Source: Henricia sp. BOLD:AAB3569 (Eukaryota; Echinodermata; Asteroidea; Spinulosida; Echinasteridae). From it: a DNA stretch of 64,000 nucleotides. The position numbers and the translations under genes were made by a program. Within the stretch, counting starts at the first letter, position 1, and each line of letters opens with the position of its first letter. The stretch spans positions 1-64,000 of the forward strand of contig JBBELK010000824.1 of assembly GCA_037783545.1 (NCBI GenBank), read 5' to 3'. The notes under the pieces are model-generated. The model worked only from the letters and a program-made list of their open reading frames with translations, searched no databases and was not told the DNA's origin. This document shows positions 45,491 to 59,100 of this stretch, piece after piece.

Positions 45491-48400
45491 CACCTCTTTA
45501 GGGTACTCCTGAGTTGTGCGCATGCTCAGTCATTCGGACTGTCGTTAACGCACCGCAGTTTGGCTCGGCAATTTGGTCAAAGTGTGGTCCAAACGTCGGC
45601 AAATTTGGAGGTCGAAAAAAGTTCCGACGAACTTCAAATGTTGCATGCCCTAAACTCTCTATATTGCGCACTTGTCATAAAAAATTGACAGACTTTCGCC
45701 GGGAAATGGCAGAGAAATTTCAAAGTTTAGAAAAAACTGGGTTGAGGCTTCCTGACTGCTCTCGCGCAAACCGTGGCTGTCTGTACACACCTCTTTGGGG
45801 TACTCCTGAGTTGTGCGCATGCTCAGTCATTCGGACTGTCGTTAACACACCGCAGTTTGGCTCGGCAATTTGGTCAAAGTGTGGTCCAAACGTCGGCAAA
45901 TTTGGAGGTCGAAAAATGTTCCGACGAACTTCAAATTTTGCATGCCCTAAACTCTCTATATTGCGCACTTGTTATAAAAAATTGACAGACTTTCGCCGGG
46001 AAATGGCAGAGAAATTTCAAAGTTTAGAAAAAACTGGGTTGAGGCTTCCTGACTGCTCTCACGCAAACCGTGGCTGTCTGTACACACCTCTTTGGGGGTA
46101 CTCCTGAGTTGTGCGCATGCTCAGTCATTCGGACTGTCGTTAACGGACCGCAGTTTGGCTCGGCAATTTGGTCAAAGTGTGGTCCAAACGTCGGCAAATT
46201 TGGAGGTCGAAAAATGTTCCGACGAACTTCAAATTTTGCATGCCCTAAACTCTCTATATTGCGCACTTGTCATAAAAAATTGACAGACTTTCGCCGGGAA
46301 ATGGCAGAGAAATTTCAAAGTTTAGAAAAAAACTGGGTTGAGGCTTCCTGACTGCTCTCACGCAAACCGTGGCTGTCTGTACACACCTCTTTGGGGTACT
46401 CCTGAGTTGTGCGCATGCTCAGTCATTCGGACTGTCGTTAACGCACCGCAGTTTGGCTCGGCAATTTGGTCAAAGTGTGGTCCAAACGTGGGCAAATTTG
46501 GAGGTCGAAAAATGTTCCGACGAACTTCAAATTTTGCATGCCCTAAACTCTCTATATTGCGCACTTGTCATAAAAAATTGACAGACTTTCGCCGGGAAAT
46601 GGCAGAGAAATTTCAAAGTTTAGAAAAAACTGGGTTGAGGCTTCCTGACGGCTCTCACGCAAACCGTGGCTGTCTGTACACACCTCTTTGGGGGTACTCC
46701 TGAGTTGTGCGCATGCTCAGTCATTCGGACTGTCGTTAACGCACCGCAGTTTGGCTCGGCAATTTGGTCAAAGTGTGGTCCAAACGTCGGCAAATTTGGA
46801 GGTCGAAAAATGTTCCGACGAACTTTAAATTTTGCATGCCCTAAACTCTCTATATTGCGCACTTGTCATAAAAAATTGACAGACTTTCGCCGGGAAATGG
46901 CAGAGAAATTTCAAAGTTTAGAAAAAACTGGGTTGAGGCTTCCTGACTGCTCTCGCGCAAACCGTGGCTGTCTGTACACACCTCTTTGGGGTACTCCTGA
47001 GTTGTGCGCATGCTCAGTCATTCGGACTGTCGTTAACGCACCGCAGTTTGGCTCGGCAATTTGGTCAAAGTGTGGTCCAAACGTCGGCAAATTTGGAGGT
47101 CGAAAAATGTTCCGACGAACTTCAAATTTTGCATGCCCTAAACTCTCTATATTGCGCACTTGTCATAAAAAATTGACAGACTTTCGCCGGGAAATGGCAG
47201 AGAAATTTCAAAGTTTAGAAAAAACTGGGTTGAGGCTTCCTGACTGCTCTCGCGCAAACCGTGGCTGTCTGTACACACCTCTTTGGGGTACTCCTGAGTT
47301 GTGCGCATGCTCAGTCATTCGGACTGTCGTTAACGCACCGCAGTTTGGCTCGGCAATTTGGTCAAAGTGTGGTCCAAACGTCGGCAAATTTGGAGGTCGA
47401 AAAATGTTCCGACGAACTTCAAATTTTGCATGCCCTAAACTCTCTATATTGCGCACTTGTCATAAAAAATTGACAGACTTTCGCCGGGAAATGGCAGAGA
47501 AATTTCAAAGTTTAGAAAAAAACTGGGTTGAGGCTTCCTGACTGCTCTCACGCAAACCGTGGCTGTCTGTACACACCTCTTTGGGGTACTCCTGAGTTGT
47601 GCGCATGCTCAGTCATTCGGACTGTCGTTAACGCACCGCAGTTTGGCTCGGCAATTTGGTCAAAGTGTGGTCCAAACGTCGGCAAATTTGGAGGTCGAAA
47701 AATGTTCCGACGAACTTCAAATTTTGCATGCCCTAAACTCTCTATATTGTGCACTTGTCATAAAAAATTGACATACTTTCGCCGGGAAATGGCAGAGAAA
47801 TTTCAAAGTTTAGAAAAAACTGGGTTGAGGTTTCCTGACTGCTCTCACGCAAACCGTGGCTGTCTGTACACACCTCTTTAGGGTACTCCTGAGTTGTGCG
47901 CATGCTCAGTCATTCGGACTGTCGTTAACGCACCGCAGTTTGGCTCGGCAATTTGGTCAAAGTGTGGTCCAAACGTCGGCAAATTTGGAGGTCGAAAAAT
48001 GTTCCGACGAACTTCAAATGTTGCATGCCCTAAACTCTCTATATTGCGCACTTGTCATAAAAAATTGACAGACTTTCGCCGGGAAATGGCAGAGAAATTT
48101 CAAAGTTTAGAAAAAACTGGGTTGAGGCTTCCTGACTGCTCTCGCGCAAACCGTGGCTGTCTGTACACACCTCTTTGGGGAACTCCTGAGTTGTGCGCAT
48201 GCTCAGTCATTCGGACTGTCGTTAACGCACCGCAGTTTGGCTCGGCAATTTGGTCAAAGTGTGGTCCAAACGTCGGCAAATTTGGAGGTCGAAAAATGTT
48301 CCGACGAACTTCAAATTTTGCATGCCCTAAACTCTCTATATTGCGCACTTGTCATAAAAAATTGACAGACTTTCGCCGGGAAATGGCAGAGAAATTTCAA

Positions 48401-51400
48401 AGTTTAGAAAAAACTGGGTTGAGGCTTCCTGACTGCTCTCACGCAAACCGTGGCTGTCTGTACACACCTCTTTGGGGGTACTCCTGAGTTGTGCGCATGC
48501 TCAGTCATTCGGACTGTCGTTAACGGACCGCAGTTTGGCTCGGCAATTTGGTCAAAGTGTGGTCCAAACGTCGGCAAATTTGGAGGTCGAAAAATGTTCC
48601 GACGAACTTCAAATTTTGCATGCCCTAAACTCTCTATATTGCGCACTTGTCATAAAAAATTGACAGACTTTCGCCGGGAAATGGCAGAGAAATTTCAAAG
48701 TTTAGAAAAAAACTGGGTTGAGGCTTCCTGACTGCTCTCACGCAAACCGTGGCTGTCTGTACACACCTCTTTGGGGTACTCCTGAGTTGTGCGCATGCTC
48801 AGTCATTCGGACTGTCGTTAACGCACCGCAGTTTGGCTCGGCAATTTGGTCAACGTGTGGTCCAAACGTCGGCAAATTTGGAGGTCGAAAAATGTTCCAA
48901 CGAACTTCAAATTTTGCATGCCCTAAACTCTCTATATTGCGCACTTGTCATAAAAAATTGACAGACTTTCGCCGGGAAATGGCAGAGACATTTCAAAGTT
49001 TAGAAAAAACTGGGTTGAGGCTTCCTGACTGCTCTCGCGCAAACCGTGGCTGTCTGTACACACCTCTTTGGGGTACTCCTGAGTTGTGCGCATGCTCAGT
49101 CATTCGGACTGTCGTTAACGCACCGCAGTTTGGCTCGGCAATTTGGTCAAAGTGTGGTCCAAACGTCGGCAAAGTTGGAGGTCGAAAAATGTTCCGACGA
49201 ACTTCAAATTTTGCATGCCCTAAACTCTCTATATTGCGCACTTGTCATAAAAAATTGACAGACTTTCGCCGGGAAATGGCAGAGAAATTTCAAAGTTTAG
49301 AAAAAACTGGGTTGAGGCTTCCTGACTGCTCTCACGCAAACCGTGGCTGTCTGTACACACCTCTTTGGGGTACTCCTGAGTTGTGCGCATGCTCAGTCAT
49401 TCGGACTGTCGTTAACGCACCGCAGTTTGGCTCGGCAATTTGGTCAAAGTGTGGTCCAAACGTCGGCAAATTTGGAGGTCGAAAAATGTTCCGACGAACT
49501 TCAAATTTTGCATGCCCTAAACTCTCTATATTGCGCACTTGTCATAAAAAATTGACAGACTTTCGCCGGGAAATGGCAGAGAAATTTCAAAGTTTAGAAA
49601 AAACTGGGTTGAGGCTTCCTGACTGCTCTCACGCAAACCGTGGCTGTCTGTACACACCTCTTTGGGGTACTCCTGAGTTGTGCGCATGCTCAGTCATTCG
49701 GACTGTCGTTAACGCACCGCAGTTTGGCTCGGCAATTTGGTCAAAGTGTGGTCCAAACGTCGGCAAATTTGGAGGTCGAAAAATGTTCCGACGAACTTCA
49801 AATTTTGCATGCCCTAAACTCTCTATATTGCGCACTTGTCATAAAAAATTGACAGACTTTCGCCGGGAAATGGCAGAGAAATTTCAAAGTTTAGAAAAAA
49901 CTGGGTTGAGGCTTCCTGACTGCTCTCACGCAAACCGTGGCTGTCTGTACACACCTCTTTGGGGTACTCCTGAGTTGTGCGCATGCTCAGTCATTCGGAC
50001 TGTCGTTAACGCACCGCAGTTTGGCTCGGCAATTTTGTCAAAGTGTGGTCCAAACGTCGGCAAATTTGGAGGTCGAAAAATGTTCCGACGAACTTCAAAT
50101 TTTGCATGCCCTAAACTCTCTATATTGCGCACTTGTCATAAAAAATTGACAGACTTTCGCCGGGAAATGGCAGAGAAATTTCAAAGTTTAGAAAAAACTG
50201 GGTTGAGGCTTCCTGACTGCTCTCGCGCAAACCGTGGCTGTCTGTACACACCTCTTTGGGGTACTCCTGAGTTGTGCGCATGCTCAGTCATTCGGACTGT
50301 CGTTAACGCACCGCAGTTTGGCTCGGCAATTTGGTCAAAGTGTGGTCCAAACGTCGGCAAATTTGGAGGTCGAAAAATGTTCCGACGAACTTCAAATTTT
50401 GTATGCCCTAAACTCTCTATATTGCGCACTTGTTATAAAAAATTGACAGACTTTCGCCGGGAAATGGCAGAGAAATTTCAAAGTTTAGAAAAAACTGGGT
50501 TGAGGCTTCCTGACTGCTCTCACGCAAACCGTGGCTGTCTGTACACACCTCTTTGGGGGTACTCCTGAGTTGTGCGCATGCTCAGTCATTCGGACTGTCG
50601 TTAACGGACCGCAGTTTGGCTCGGCAATTTGGTCAAAGTGTGGTCCAAACGTCGGCAAATTTGGAGGTCGAAAAATGTTCCGACGAACTTCAAATTTTGC
50701 ATGCCCTAAACTCTCTATATTGCGCACTTGTCATAAAAAATTGACAGACTTTCGCCGGGAAATGGCAGAGAAATTTCAAAGTTTAGAACAAACTGGGTTG
50801 AGGCTTCCTGACTGCTCTCGCGCAAACCGTGGCTGTCTGTACACACCTCTTTGGGGTACTCCTGAGTTGTGCGCATGCTCAGTCATTCGGACTGTCGTTA
50901 ACGCACCGCAGTTTGGCTCGGCAATTTGGTCAAAGTGTGGTCCAAACGTCGGCAAATTTGGAGGTCGAAAAATGTTCCGACGAACTTCAAATTTTGTATG
51001 CCCTAAACTCTCTATATTGCGCACTTGTCATAAAAAAATTGACAGACTTTCGCCGGGAAATGGCAGAGAAATTTCAAAGTTTAGAAAAAACTGGGTTGAG
51101 GCTTCCTGACTGCTCTCGCGCAAACCGTGGCTGTCTGTACACACCTCTTTGGGGTACTCCTGAGTTGTGCGCATGCTCAGTCATTCGGACTGTCGTTAAC
51201 GCACCGCAGTTTGGCTCGGCAATTTGGTCAAAGTGTGGTCCAAACGTCGGCAAAGTTGGAGGTCGAAAAATGTTCCGACGAACTTCAAATTTTGCATGCC
51301 CTAAACTCTCTATATTGCGCACTTGTCATAAAATATTGACAGACTTTCGCCGGGAAATGGCAGAGAAATTTCAAAGTTTAGAAAAAACTGGGTTGAGGCT

Positions 51401-53100
51401 TCCTGACTGCTCTCACGCAAACCGTGGCTGTCTGTACACACCTCTTTGGGGTACTCCTGAGTTGTGCGCATGCTCAGTCATTCGGACTGTCGTTAACGCA
51501 CCGCAGTTTGGCTCGGCAATTTGGTCAAAGTGTGGTCCAAACGTCGGCAAATTTGGAGGTCGAAAAATGTTCCGACGAACTTCAATTTTGCATGCCCTAA
51601 ACTCTCTATATTGCGCACTTGTCATAAAAAATTGACAGACTTTCGCCGGGAAATGGCAGAGAAATTTCAAAGTTTAGAAAAAACTGGGTTGAGGCTTCCT
51701 GACTGCTCTCACGCAAACCGTGGCTGTCTGTACACACCTCTTTGGGGTACTCCTGAGTTGTGCGCATGCTCAGTCATTCGGACTGTCGTTAACGCACCGC
51801 AGTTTGGCTCGGCAATTTGGTCAAAGTGTGGTCCAAACGTCGGCAAATTTGGAGGTCGAAAAATGTTCCGACGAACTTCAAATTTTGCATGCCCTAAACT
51901 CTCTATATTGCGCACTTGTCATAAAAAATTGACAGACTTTCGCCGGGAAATGGCAGAGAAATTTCAAAGTTTAGAAAAAACTGGGTTGAGGCTTCCTGAC
52001 TGCTCTCGCGCAAACCGTGGCTGTCTGTACACACCTCTTTGGGGTACTCCTGAGTTTGTGCGCATGCTCAGTCATTCGGACTGTCGTTAACGCACCGCAG
52101 TTTGGCTCGGCAATTTGGTCAAAGTGTGGTCCAAACGTCGGCAAATTTGGAGGTCGAAAAATGTTCCGACGAACTTCAAATTTTGTATGCCCTAAACTCT
52201 CTATATTGCGCACTTGTTATAAAAATTGACAGACTTTCGCCGGGAAAATGGCAGAGAAATTTCAAAGTTTAGAAAAAACTGGGTTGAGGCTTCCTGACTG
52301 CTCTCACGCAAACCGTGGCTGTCTGTACACACCTCTTTGGGGGTACTCCTGAGTTGTGCGCATGCTCAGTCATTCGGACTGTCGTTAACGGACCGCAGTT
52401 TGGCTCGGCAATTTGGTCAAAGTGTGGTCCAAACGTCGGCAAATTTGGAGGTCGAAAAAATGTTCCGACGAACTTCAAATTTTGCATGCCCTAAACTCTC
52501 TATATTGCGCACTTGTCATAAAAAAATTGACAGACTTTCGCCGGGAAATGGCAGAGAAATTTCAAAGTTTAGAAAAAACTGGGTTGAGGCTTCCTGACTG
52601 CTCTCGCGCAAACCGTGGCTGTATGTACACACCTCTTTGGGGTACTCCTGAGTTGTGCGCATGCTCAGTCATTCGGGACTGTCGTTAACGCACCGCAGTT
52701 TGGCTCGGCAATTTGGTCAAAGTGTGGTCCAAACGTCGGCAAATTTGGAGGTCGAAAAATGTTCCAACGAACTTCAAATTGTGCATGCCCTAAACTCTCT
52801 ATATTGCGCACTTGTCATAAAAAATTGACAGACTTTCGCCGGGAAATGGCAGAGAAATTTCAAAGTTTAGAAAAAACTGGGTTGAGGCTTCCTGACTGCT
52901 CTCGCGCAAACCGTGGCTGTCTGTACACACCTCTTTGGGGTACTCCTGAGTTGTGGCGCATGCTCAGTCATTCGGACTGTTCGTTAACGCACCGCAGTTT
53001 GGCTCGGCAAATTTGGTCAAAGTGTGGGTCCAAACGTCGGCAAAGTTGGAGGTCGAAAAATGTTCCGACGAACTTTAAATTTTGCATGCCCTAAACTCTC
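45491..53100. repeat. Higher-order repeat series with 8-7-6 monomer spacing
   Basis: CTCTTTAGGG recurs at 45494 and 47874 (2380 bp). CTCTTTGGGGGTAC with TAACGGACC recurs with TAACGGACC at 46141, 48521, 50602 and 52386, at spacings 2380, 2081 and about 1784 bp (8, 7 and 6 monomers). GCAAAGTTGG is at about 49171, 51252 and 53042. TTTTGTATGCC is near 50400, 50995 and 52194. Each successive copy is one unit shorter, as expected from repeated unequal exchange. Confidence 0.87.
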
Positions 53101-56100
53101 TATATTGCGCACTTGTCATAAAAAATTGACAGACTTTCGCCGGGAAATGGCAGAGAAATTTCAAAGTTTAGAAAAAAATGGGTTGAGGCTTCCTGACTGC
53201 TCTCACGCAAACCGTGGCTGTCTGTACACACCTCTTTGGGGTACTCCTGAGTTGTGCGCATGCTCAGTCATTCGGACTGTCGTTAACGCACCGCAGTTTG
53301 GCTCGGCAATTTGGTCAAAGTGTGGTCCAAACGTCGGCAATTTGGAGGTCGAAAAAATGTTCCGACGAACTTCAAATTTTGCATGCCCTAAACTCTCTAT
53401 ATTGCGCACTTGTCATAAAAAATTGACAGACTTTCGCCGGGAAATGGCAGAGAAATTTCAAAGTTTAGAAAAAAACTGGGTTGAGGCTTCCTGACTGCTC
53501 TCACGCAAACCGTGGGCTGTCTGTACACACCTCTTTGGGGTACTCCTGAGTTGTGCGCATGCTCAGTCATTCGGACTGTCGTTAACGCACCGCAGTTTGG
53601 CTCGGCAATTTGGTCAAAGTGTGGTCCAAACGTCGGCAAATTTGGAGGTCGAAAAATGTTCCGACGAACTTCAAATTTTGCATGCCCTAAACTCTCTATA
53701 TTGCGCACTTGTCATAAAAAATTGACAGACTTTCGCCGGGAAATGGCAGAGAAATTTCAAAGTTTAGAAAAAACTGGGTTGAGGCTTCCTGACTGCTCTC
53801 ACGCAAACCGTGGCTGTCTGTACACACCTCTTTGGGGTACTCCTGAGTTGTGCGCATGCTCAGTCATTCGGACTGTCGTTAACGCACCGCAGTTTGGCTC
53901 GGCAATTTGGTCAAAGTGTGGTCCAAACGTCGGCAAATTTGGAGGTCGAAAAATGTTCCGACGAACTTCAAATTTTGCATTTCCCTAAACTCTCTATATT
54001 GCGCACTTGTCATAAAAAATTGACAGACTTTCGCCGGGAAATGGCAGAGAAATTTTAAAGTTTAGAAAAAAACTGGGTTTGAGGCTTCCTGACTGCTCTC
54101 ACGCAAACCGTGGCTGTCTGTACACACCTCTTTGGGGTACTCCTGAGTTGTGCGCATGCTCAGTCATTCGGACTGTCCGTTAACGCACCGCAGTTTGGCT
54201 CGGCAATTTGGTCAAAGTGTGGTCCAAACGTCGGCAAATTTGGAGGTCGAAAAATGTTCCGACGAACTTCAAATTTTGCATGCCCTAAACTCTCTATATT
54301 GCGCACTTGTCACAAAAAATTGACAGACTTTCGCCGGGAAATGGCAGAGAAATTTCAAAGTTTAGAAAAAACTGGGTTGAGGCTTCCTGACTGCTCTCAC
54401 GCAAACCGTGGCTGTCTGTACACACCTCTTTGGGGTACTCCTGAGTTGTGCGCATGCTCAGTCATTCGGACTGTCGTTAACGCACCGCAGTTTGGCTCGG
54501 CAATTTGGTCAAAGTATGGTCCAAACGTCGGCAAATTTGGAGGTCGAAAAAATGTTCCGACGAACTTCAAATTTTGCATGCCCTAAACTCTCTATATTGC
54601 GCACTTGTCATAAAAAATTGACAGACTTTCGCCGGGAAATGGCAGAGAAATTTCAAAGTTTAGAAAAAACTGGGTTGAGGCTTCCTGACTGCTCTCACGC
54701 AAACCGTGGCTGTCTGTACACACCTCTTTGGGGTACTCCTGAGTTGTGCGCATGGCTCAGTCATTCGGACTGTCGTTAACGCACCGCAGTTTGGCTCGGC
54801 AATTTGGTCAAAGTGTGGTCCAAACGTCGGCAAATTTGGAGGTCGAAAAATGTTCCGACGAACTTCAAATTTTGCATGCCCTAAACTCTCTATATTGCGC
54901 ACTTGTCATAAAAAATTGACAGACTTTCGCCGGGAAATGGCAGAGAAATTTCAAAGTTTAGAAAAAAACTGGGTTGAGGCTTCCTGACTGCTCTCACGCA
55001 AACCGTGGCTGTCTGTACACACCTCTTTGGGGTACTCCTGAGTTGTGCGCATGCTCAGTCATTCGGACTGTCGTTAACGCACCGCAGTTTGGCTTGGCAA
55101 TTTGGTCAAAGTGTGGTCCAAACGTCGGCAAATTTGGAGGTCGAAAAATGTTCCGACGAACTTCAAATCTTGCATGCCCTAAACTCTCTATATTGCGCAC
55201 TTGTCATAAAAAATTGACAGACTTTCGCCGGGAAATGGCAGAGAAATTTCAAAGTTTAGAAAAAACTGGGTTGAGGCTTCCTGACTGCTCTCGCGCAAAC
55301 CGTGGCTGTCTGTACACACCTCTTTGGGGTACTCCTGAGTTGTGCGCATGCTCAGTCATTCGGACTGTCGTTAACGCACCGCAGTTTGGCTCGGCAATTT
55401 GGTCAAAGTATGGTCCAAACGTCGGCAAATTTGGAGGTCGAAAAATGTTCCGACGAACTTCAAATTTTGCATGCCCTAAACTCTCTATATTGCGCACTTG
55501 TCATAAAAAATTGACAGACTTTCGCCGGGAAATGGCAGAGAAATTTCAAAGTTTAGAAAAAACTGGGTGAGGCTTCCTGACTGCTCTCACGCAAACCGTG
55601 GCTGTCTGTACACACCTCTTTGGGGTACTCCTGAGTTGTGCGCATGCTCAGTCATTCGGACTGTCGTTAACGCACCGCAGTTTGGCTCGGCAATTTGGTC
55701 AAAGTGTGGTCCAAACGTCGGCAAATTTGGAGGTCGAAAAATGTTCCGACGAACTTCAAATTTTGCATGCCCTAAACTCTCTATATTGCGCACTTGTCAT
55801 AAAAAATTGACAGACTTTCGCCGGGAAATGGCAGAGAAATTTCAAAGTTTAGAAAAAACTGGGTTGAGGCTTCCTGACTGCTCTCACGCAAACCGTGGCT
55901 GTCTGTACACACCTCTTTGGGGTACTCCTGAGTTGTGCGCATGCTCAGTCATTCGGACTGTCGTTAACGCACCGCAGTTTGGCTCGGCAATTTGGTCAAA
56001 GTGTGGTCCAAACGTCGGCAAATTTGGAGGTCGAAAATTGTTCCGACGAACTTCAAATTTTGCATGCCCTAAACTCTCTATATTGCGCACTTGTCATAAA

Positions 56101-59100
56101 AAATTGACAGACTTTCGCCGGGAAATGGCAGAGAAATTTCAAAGTTTAGAAAAAACTGGGTTGAGGCTTCCTGACTGCTCTCACGCAAACCGTGGCTGTC
56201 TGTACACACCTCTTTGGGGTACTCCTGAGTTGTGCGCATGCTCAGTCATTCGGACTGTCGTTAACGCACCGCAGTTTGGCTCGGCAATTTGGTCAAAGTG
56301 TGGTCCAAACGTCGGCAAATTTGGAGGTCGAAAAATGTTCCGACGAACTTCAAATCTTGCATGCCCTAAACTCTCTATATTGCGCACTTGTCATAAAAAA
56401 TTGACAGACTTTCGCCGGGAAATGGCAGAGAAATTTCAAAGTTTAGAAAAAACTGGGTTGAGGCTTCCTGACTGCTCTCGCGCAAACCGTGGCTGTCTGT
56501 ACACACCTCTTTGGGGTACTCCTGAGTTGTGCGCATGCTCAGTCATTCGGACTGTCGTTAACGCACCGCAGTTTGGCTCGGCAATTTGGTCAAAGTGTGG
56601 TCCAAACGTCGGCAAATTTGGAGGTCGAAAAATGTTCCGACGAACTTCAAATTTTGCATGCCCTAAACTCTCTATATTGCGCACTTGTCATAAAAAATTG
56701 ACAGACTTTCGCCGGGAAATGGCAGAGAAATTTCAAAGTTTAGAAAAAACTGGGTTGAGGCTTCCTGACTGCTCTCACGTAAACCGTGGCTGTCTGTACA
56801 CACCTCTTTGGGGTACTCCTGAGTTGTGCGCATGCTCAGTCATTCGGACTGTCGTTAACGCACCGCAGTTTTGGCTCGGCAATTTGGTCAAAGTGTGGTC
56901 CAAACGTCGGCAAATTTGGAGGTCGAAAAATGTTCCGACGAACTTCAAATTTTGCATGCCCTAAACTCTCTATATTGCGCACTTGTCATAAAAAATTGAC
57001 AGACTTTCGCCGGGAAATGGCAGAGAAATTTCAAAGTTTAGAAAAAACTGGGTTGAGGCTTCCTGACTGCTCTCACGCAAACCGTGGCTGTCTGTACACA
57101 CCTCTTTGGGGTACTCCTGAGTTGTGCGCATGCTCAGTCATTCGGACTGTCGTTAACGCACCGCAGTTTGGCTCGGCAATTTTGTCAAAGTGTGGTCCAA
57201 ACGTCGGCAAATTTGGAGGTCGAAAAATGTTCCGACGAACTTCAAATTTTGCATGCCCTAAACTCTCTATATTGTGCACTTGTCATAAAAAATTGACAGA
57301 CTTTCGCCGGGAAATGGCAGAGAAATTTCAAAGTTTAGAAAAAACTGGGTTGAGGCTTCCTGACTGCTCTCGCGCAAACCGTGGCTGTCTGTACACACCT
57401 CTTTGGGGTACTCCTGAGTTGTGCGCATGCTCAGTCATTCGGACTGTCGTTAACGCACCGCAGTTTGGCTCGGCAATTTGGTCAAAGTGTGTCCAAACGT
57501 CGGCAAATTTGGAGGTCGAAAAATGTTCCGACGAACTTCAAATTTTGCATGCCCTAAACTCTCTATATTGCGCACTTGTCATAAAAAATTGACAGACTTT
57601 CGCCGGGAAATGGCAGAGAAATGTCAAAGTTTAGAAAAAACTGGGTTGAGGCTTCCTGACTGCTCTCACGTAAACCGTGGCTGTCTGTACACACCTCTTT
57701 GGGGTACTCCTGAGTTGTGCGCATGCTCAGTCATTCGGACTGTCGTTAACGCACCGCAGTTTGGCTCGGCAATTTGGTCAAAGTGTGGGTCCAAACGTCG
57801 GCAAATTTGGAGGTCGAAAAATGTTCCGACGAACTTCCAAATTTTGCATGCCCTAAACTCTCTATATTGCGCACTTGTCATAAAAAATTGACAGACTTTC
57901 GCCGGGAAATGGCAGAGAAATTTCAAAGTTTAGAAAAAACTGGGTTGAGGCTTCCTGACTGCTCTCACGCAAACCGTGGCTGTCTGTACACACCTCTTTG
58001 GGGTACTCCTGAGTTGTGCGCATGCTCAGTCATTCGGACTGTCGTTAACGCACCGCAGTTTGGCTCGGGCATTTGGTCAAAGTGTGGTCCAAACGTCGGC
58101 AAATTTGGAGGTCGAAAAATGTTCCGACGAACTTCAAATTTTGCATGCCCTAAACTCTCTATATTGCGCACTTGTCATAAAAAATTGACAGACTTTCGCC
58201 GGAAATGGCAGAGAAATTTCAAAGTTTAGAAAAAACTGGGGTTGAGGCTTCCTGACTGCTCTCAGCGCAAACCGTGCCTGTCTGTACACACCTCTTTGGG
58301 GTACTCCTGAGTTGTGCGCATGCTCAGTCATTCGGACTGTCGTTAACGCACCGCAGTTTGGCTCGGCAATTTGGTCAAAGTGTGGTCCAAACGTCGGCAA
58401 ATTTGGAGGTCAAAAAATGTTCCGACGAACTTCAAATTTGGCATGCCCTAAACTCTCTATATTGCGCACTTGTCATAAAAAATTGACAGACTTTCGCCGG
58501 GAAATGGCAGAGAAATTTCAAAGTTTAGAAAAAAACTGGGTTGAGGCTTCCTGACTGCTCTCACGCAAACCGTGGCTGTCTGTACACACCTCTTTGGGGT
58601 ACTCTGAGTTGTGCGCATGCTCAGTCATTCGGACTGTTGTTAACGCACCGCAGTTTGGCTCGGCAATTTGGTCAAAGTGTGGTCCAAACGTCGGCAAATT
58701 TGGAGGTCGAAAAATGTTCCGACGAACTTCAAATTTTGCATGCCCTAAACTCTCTATATTGCGCACTTGTCATAAAAAATTGACAGACTTTCGCCGGGAA
58801 ATGCAGAGAAATTTCAAAGTTTAGAAAAAACTGGGTTGAGGCTTCCTGACTGCTCTCACGCAAACCGTGGCTGTCTGTACACACCTCTTTGGGGGTACTC
58901 CTGAGTTGTGCGCATGCTCAGTCATTCGGACTGTCGTTAACGCACCGCAGTTTGGCTCGGCAATTCGGTCAAAGTGTGGTCCAAACGTCGGCAAATTTGG
59001 AGGTCGAAAAAATGTTCCGACGAACTTCAAATTTTGCATGCCCTAAACTCTCTATATTGCGCACTTGTCATAAACAATTGACAGACTTTCGCCGGGAAAT

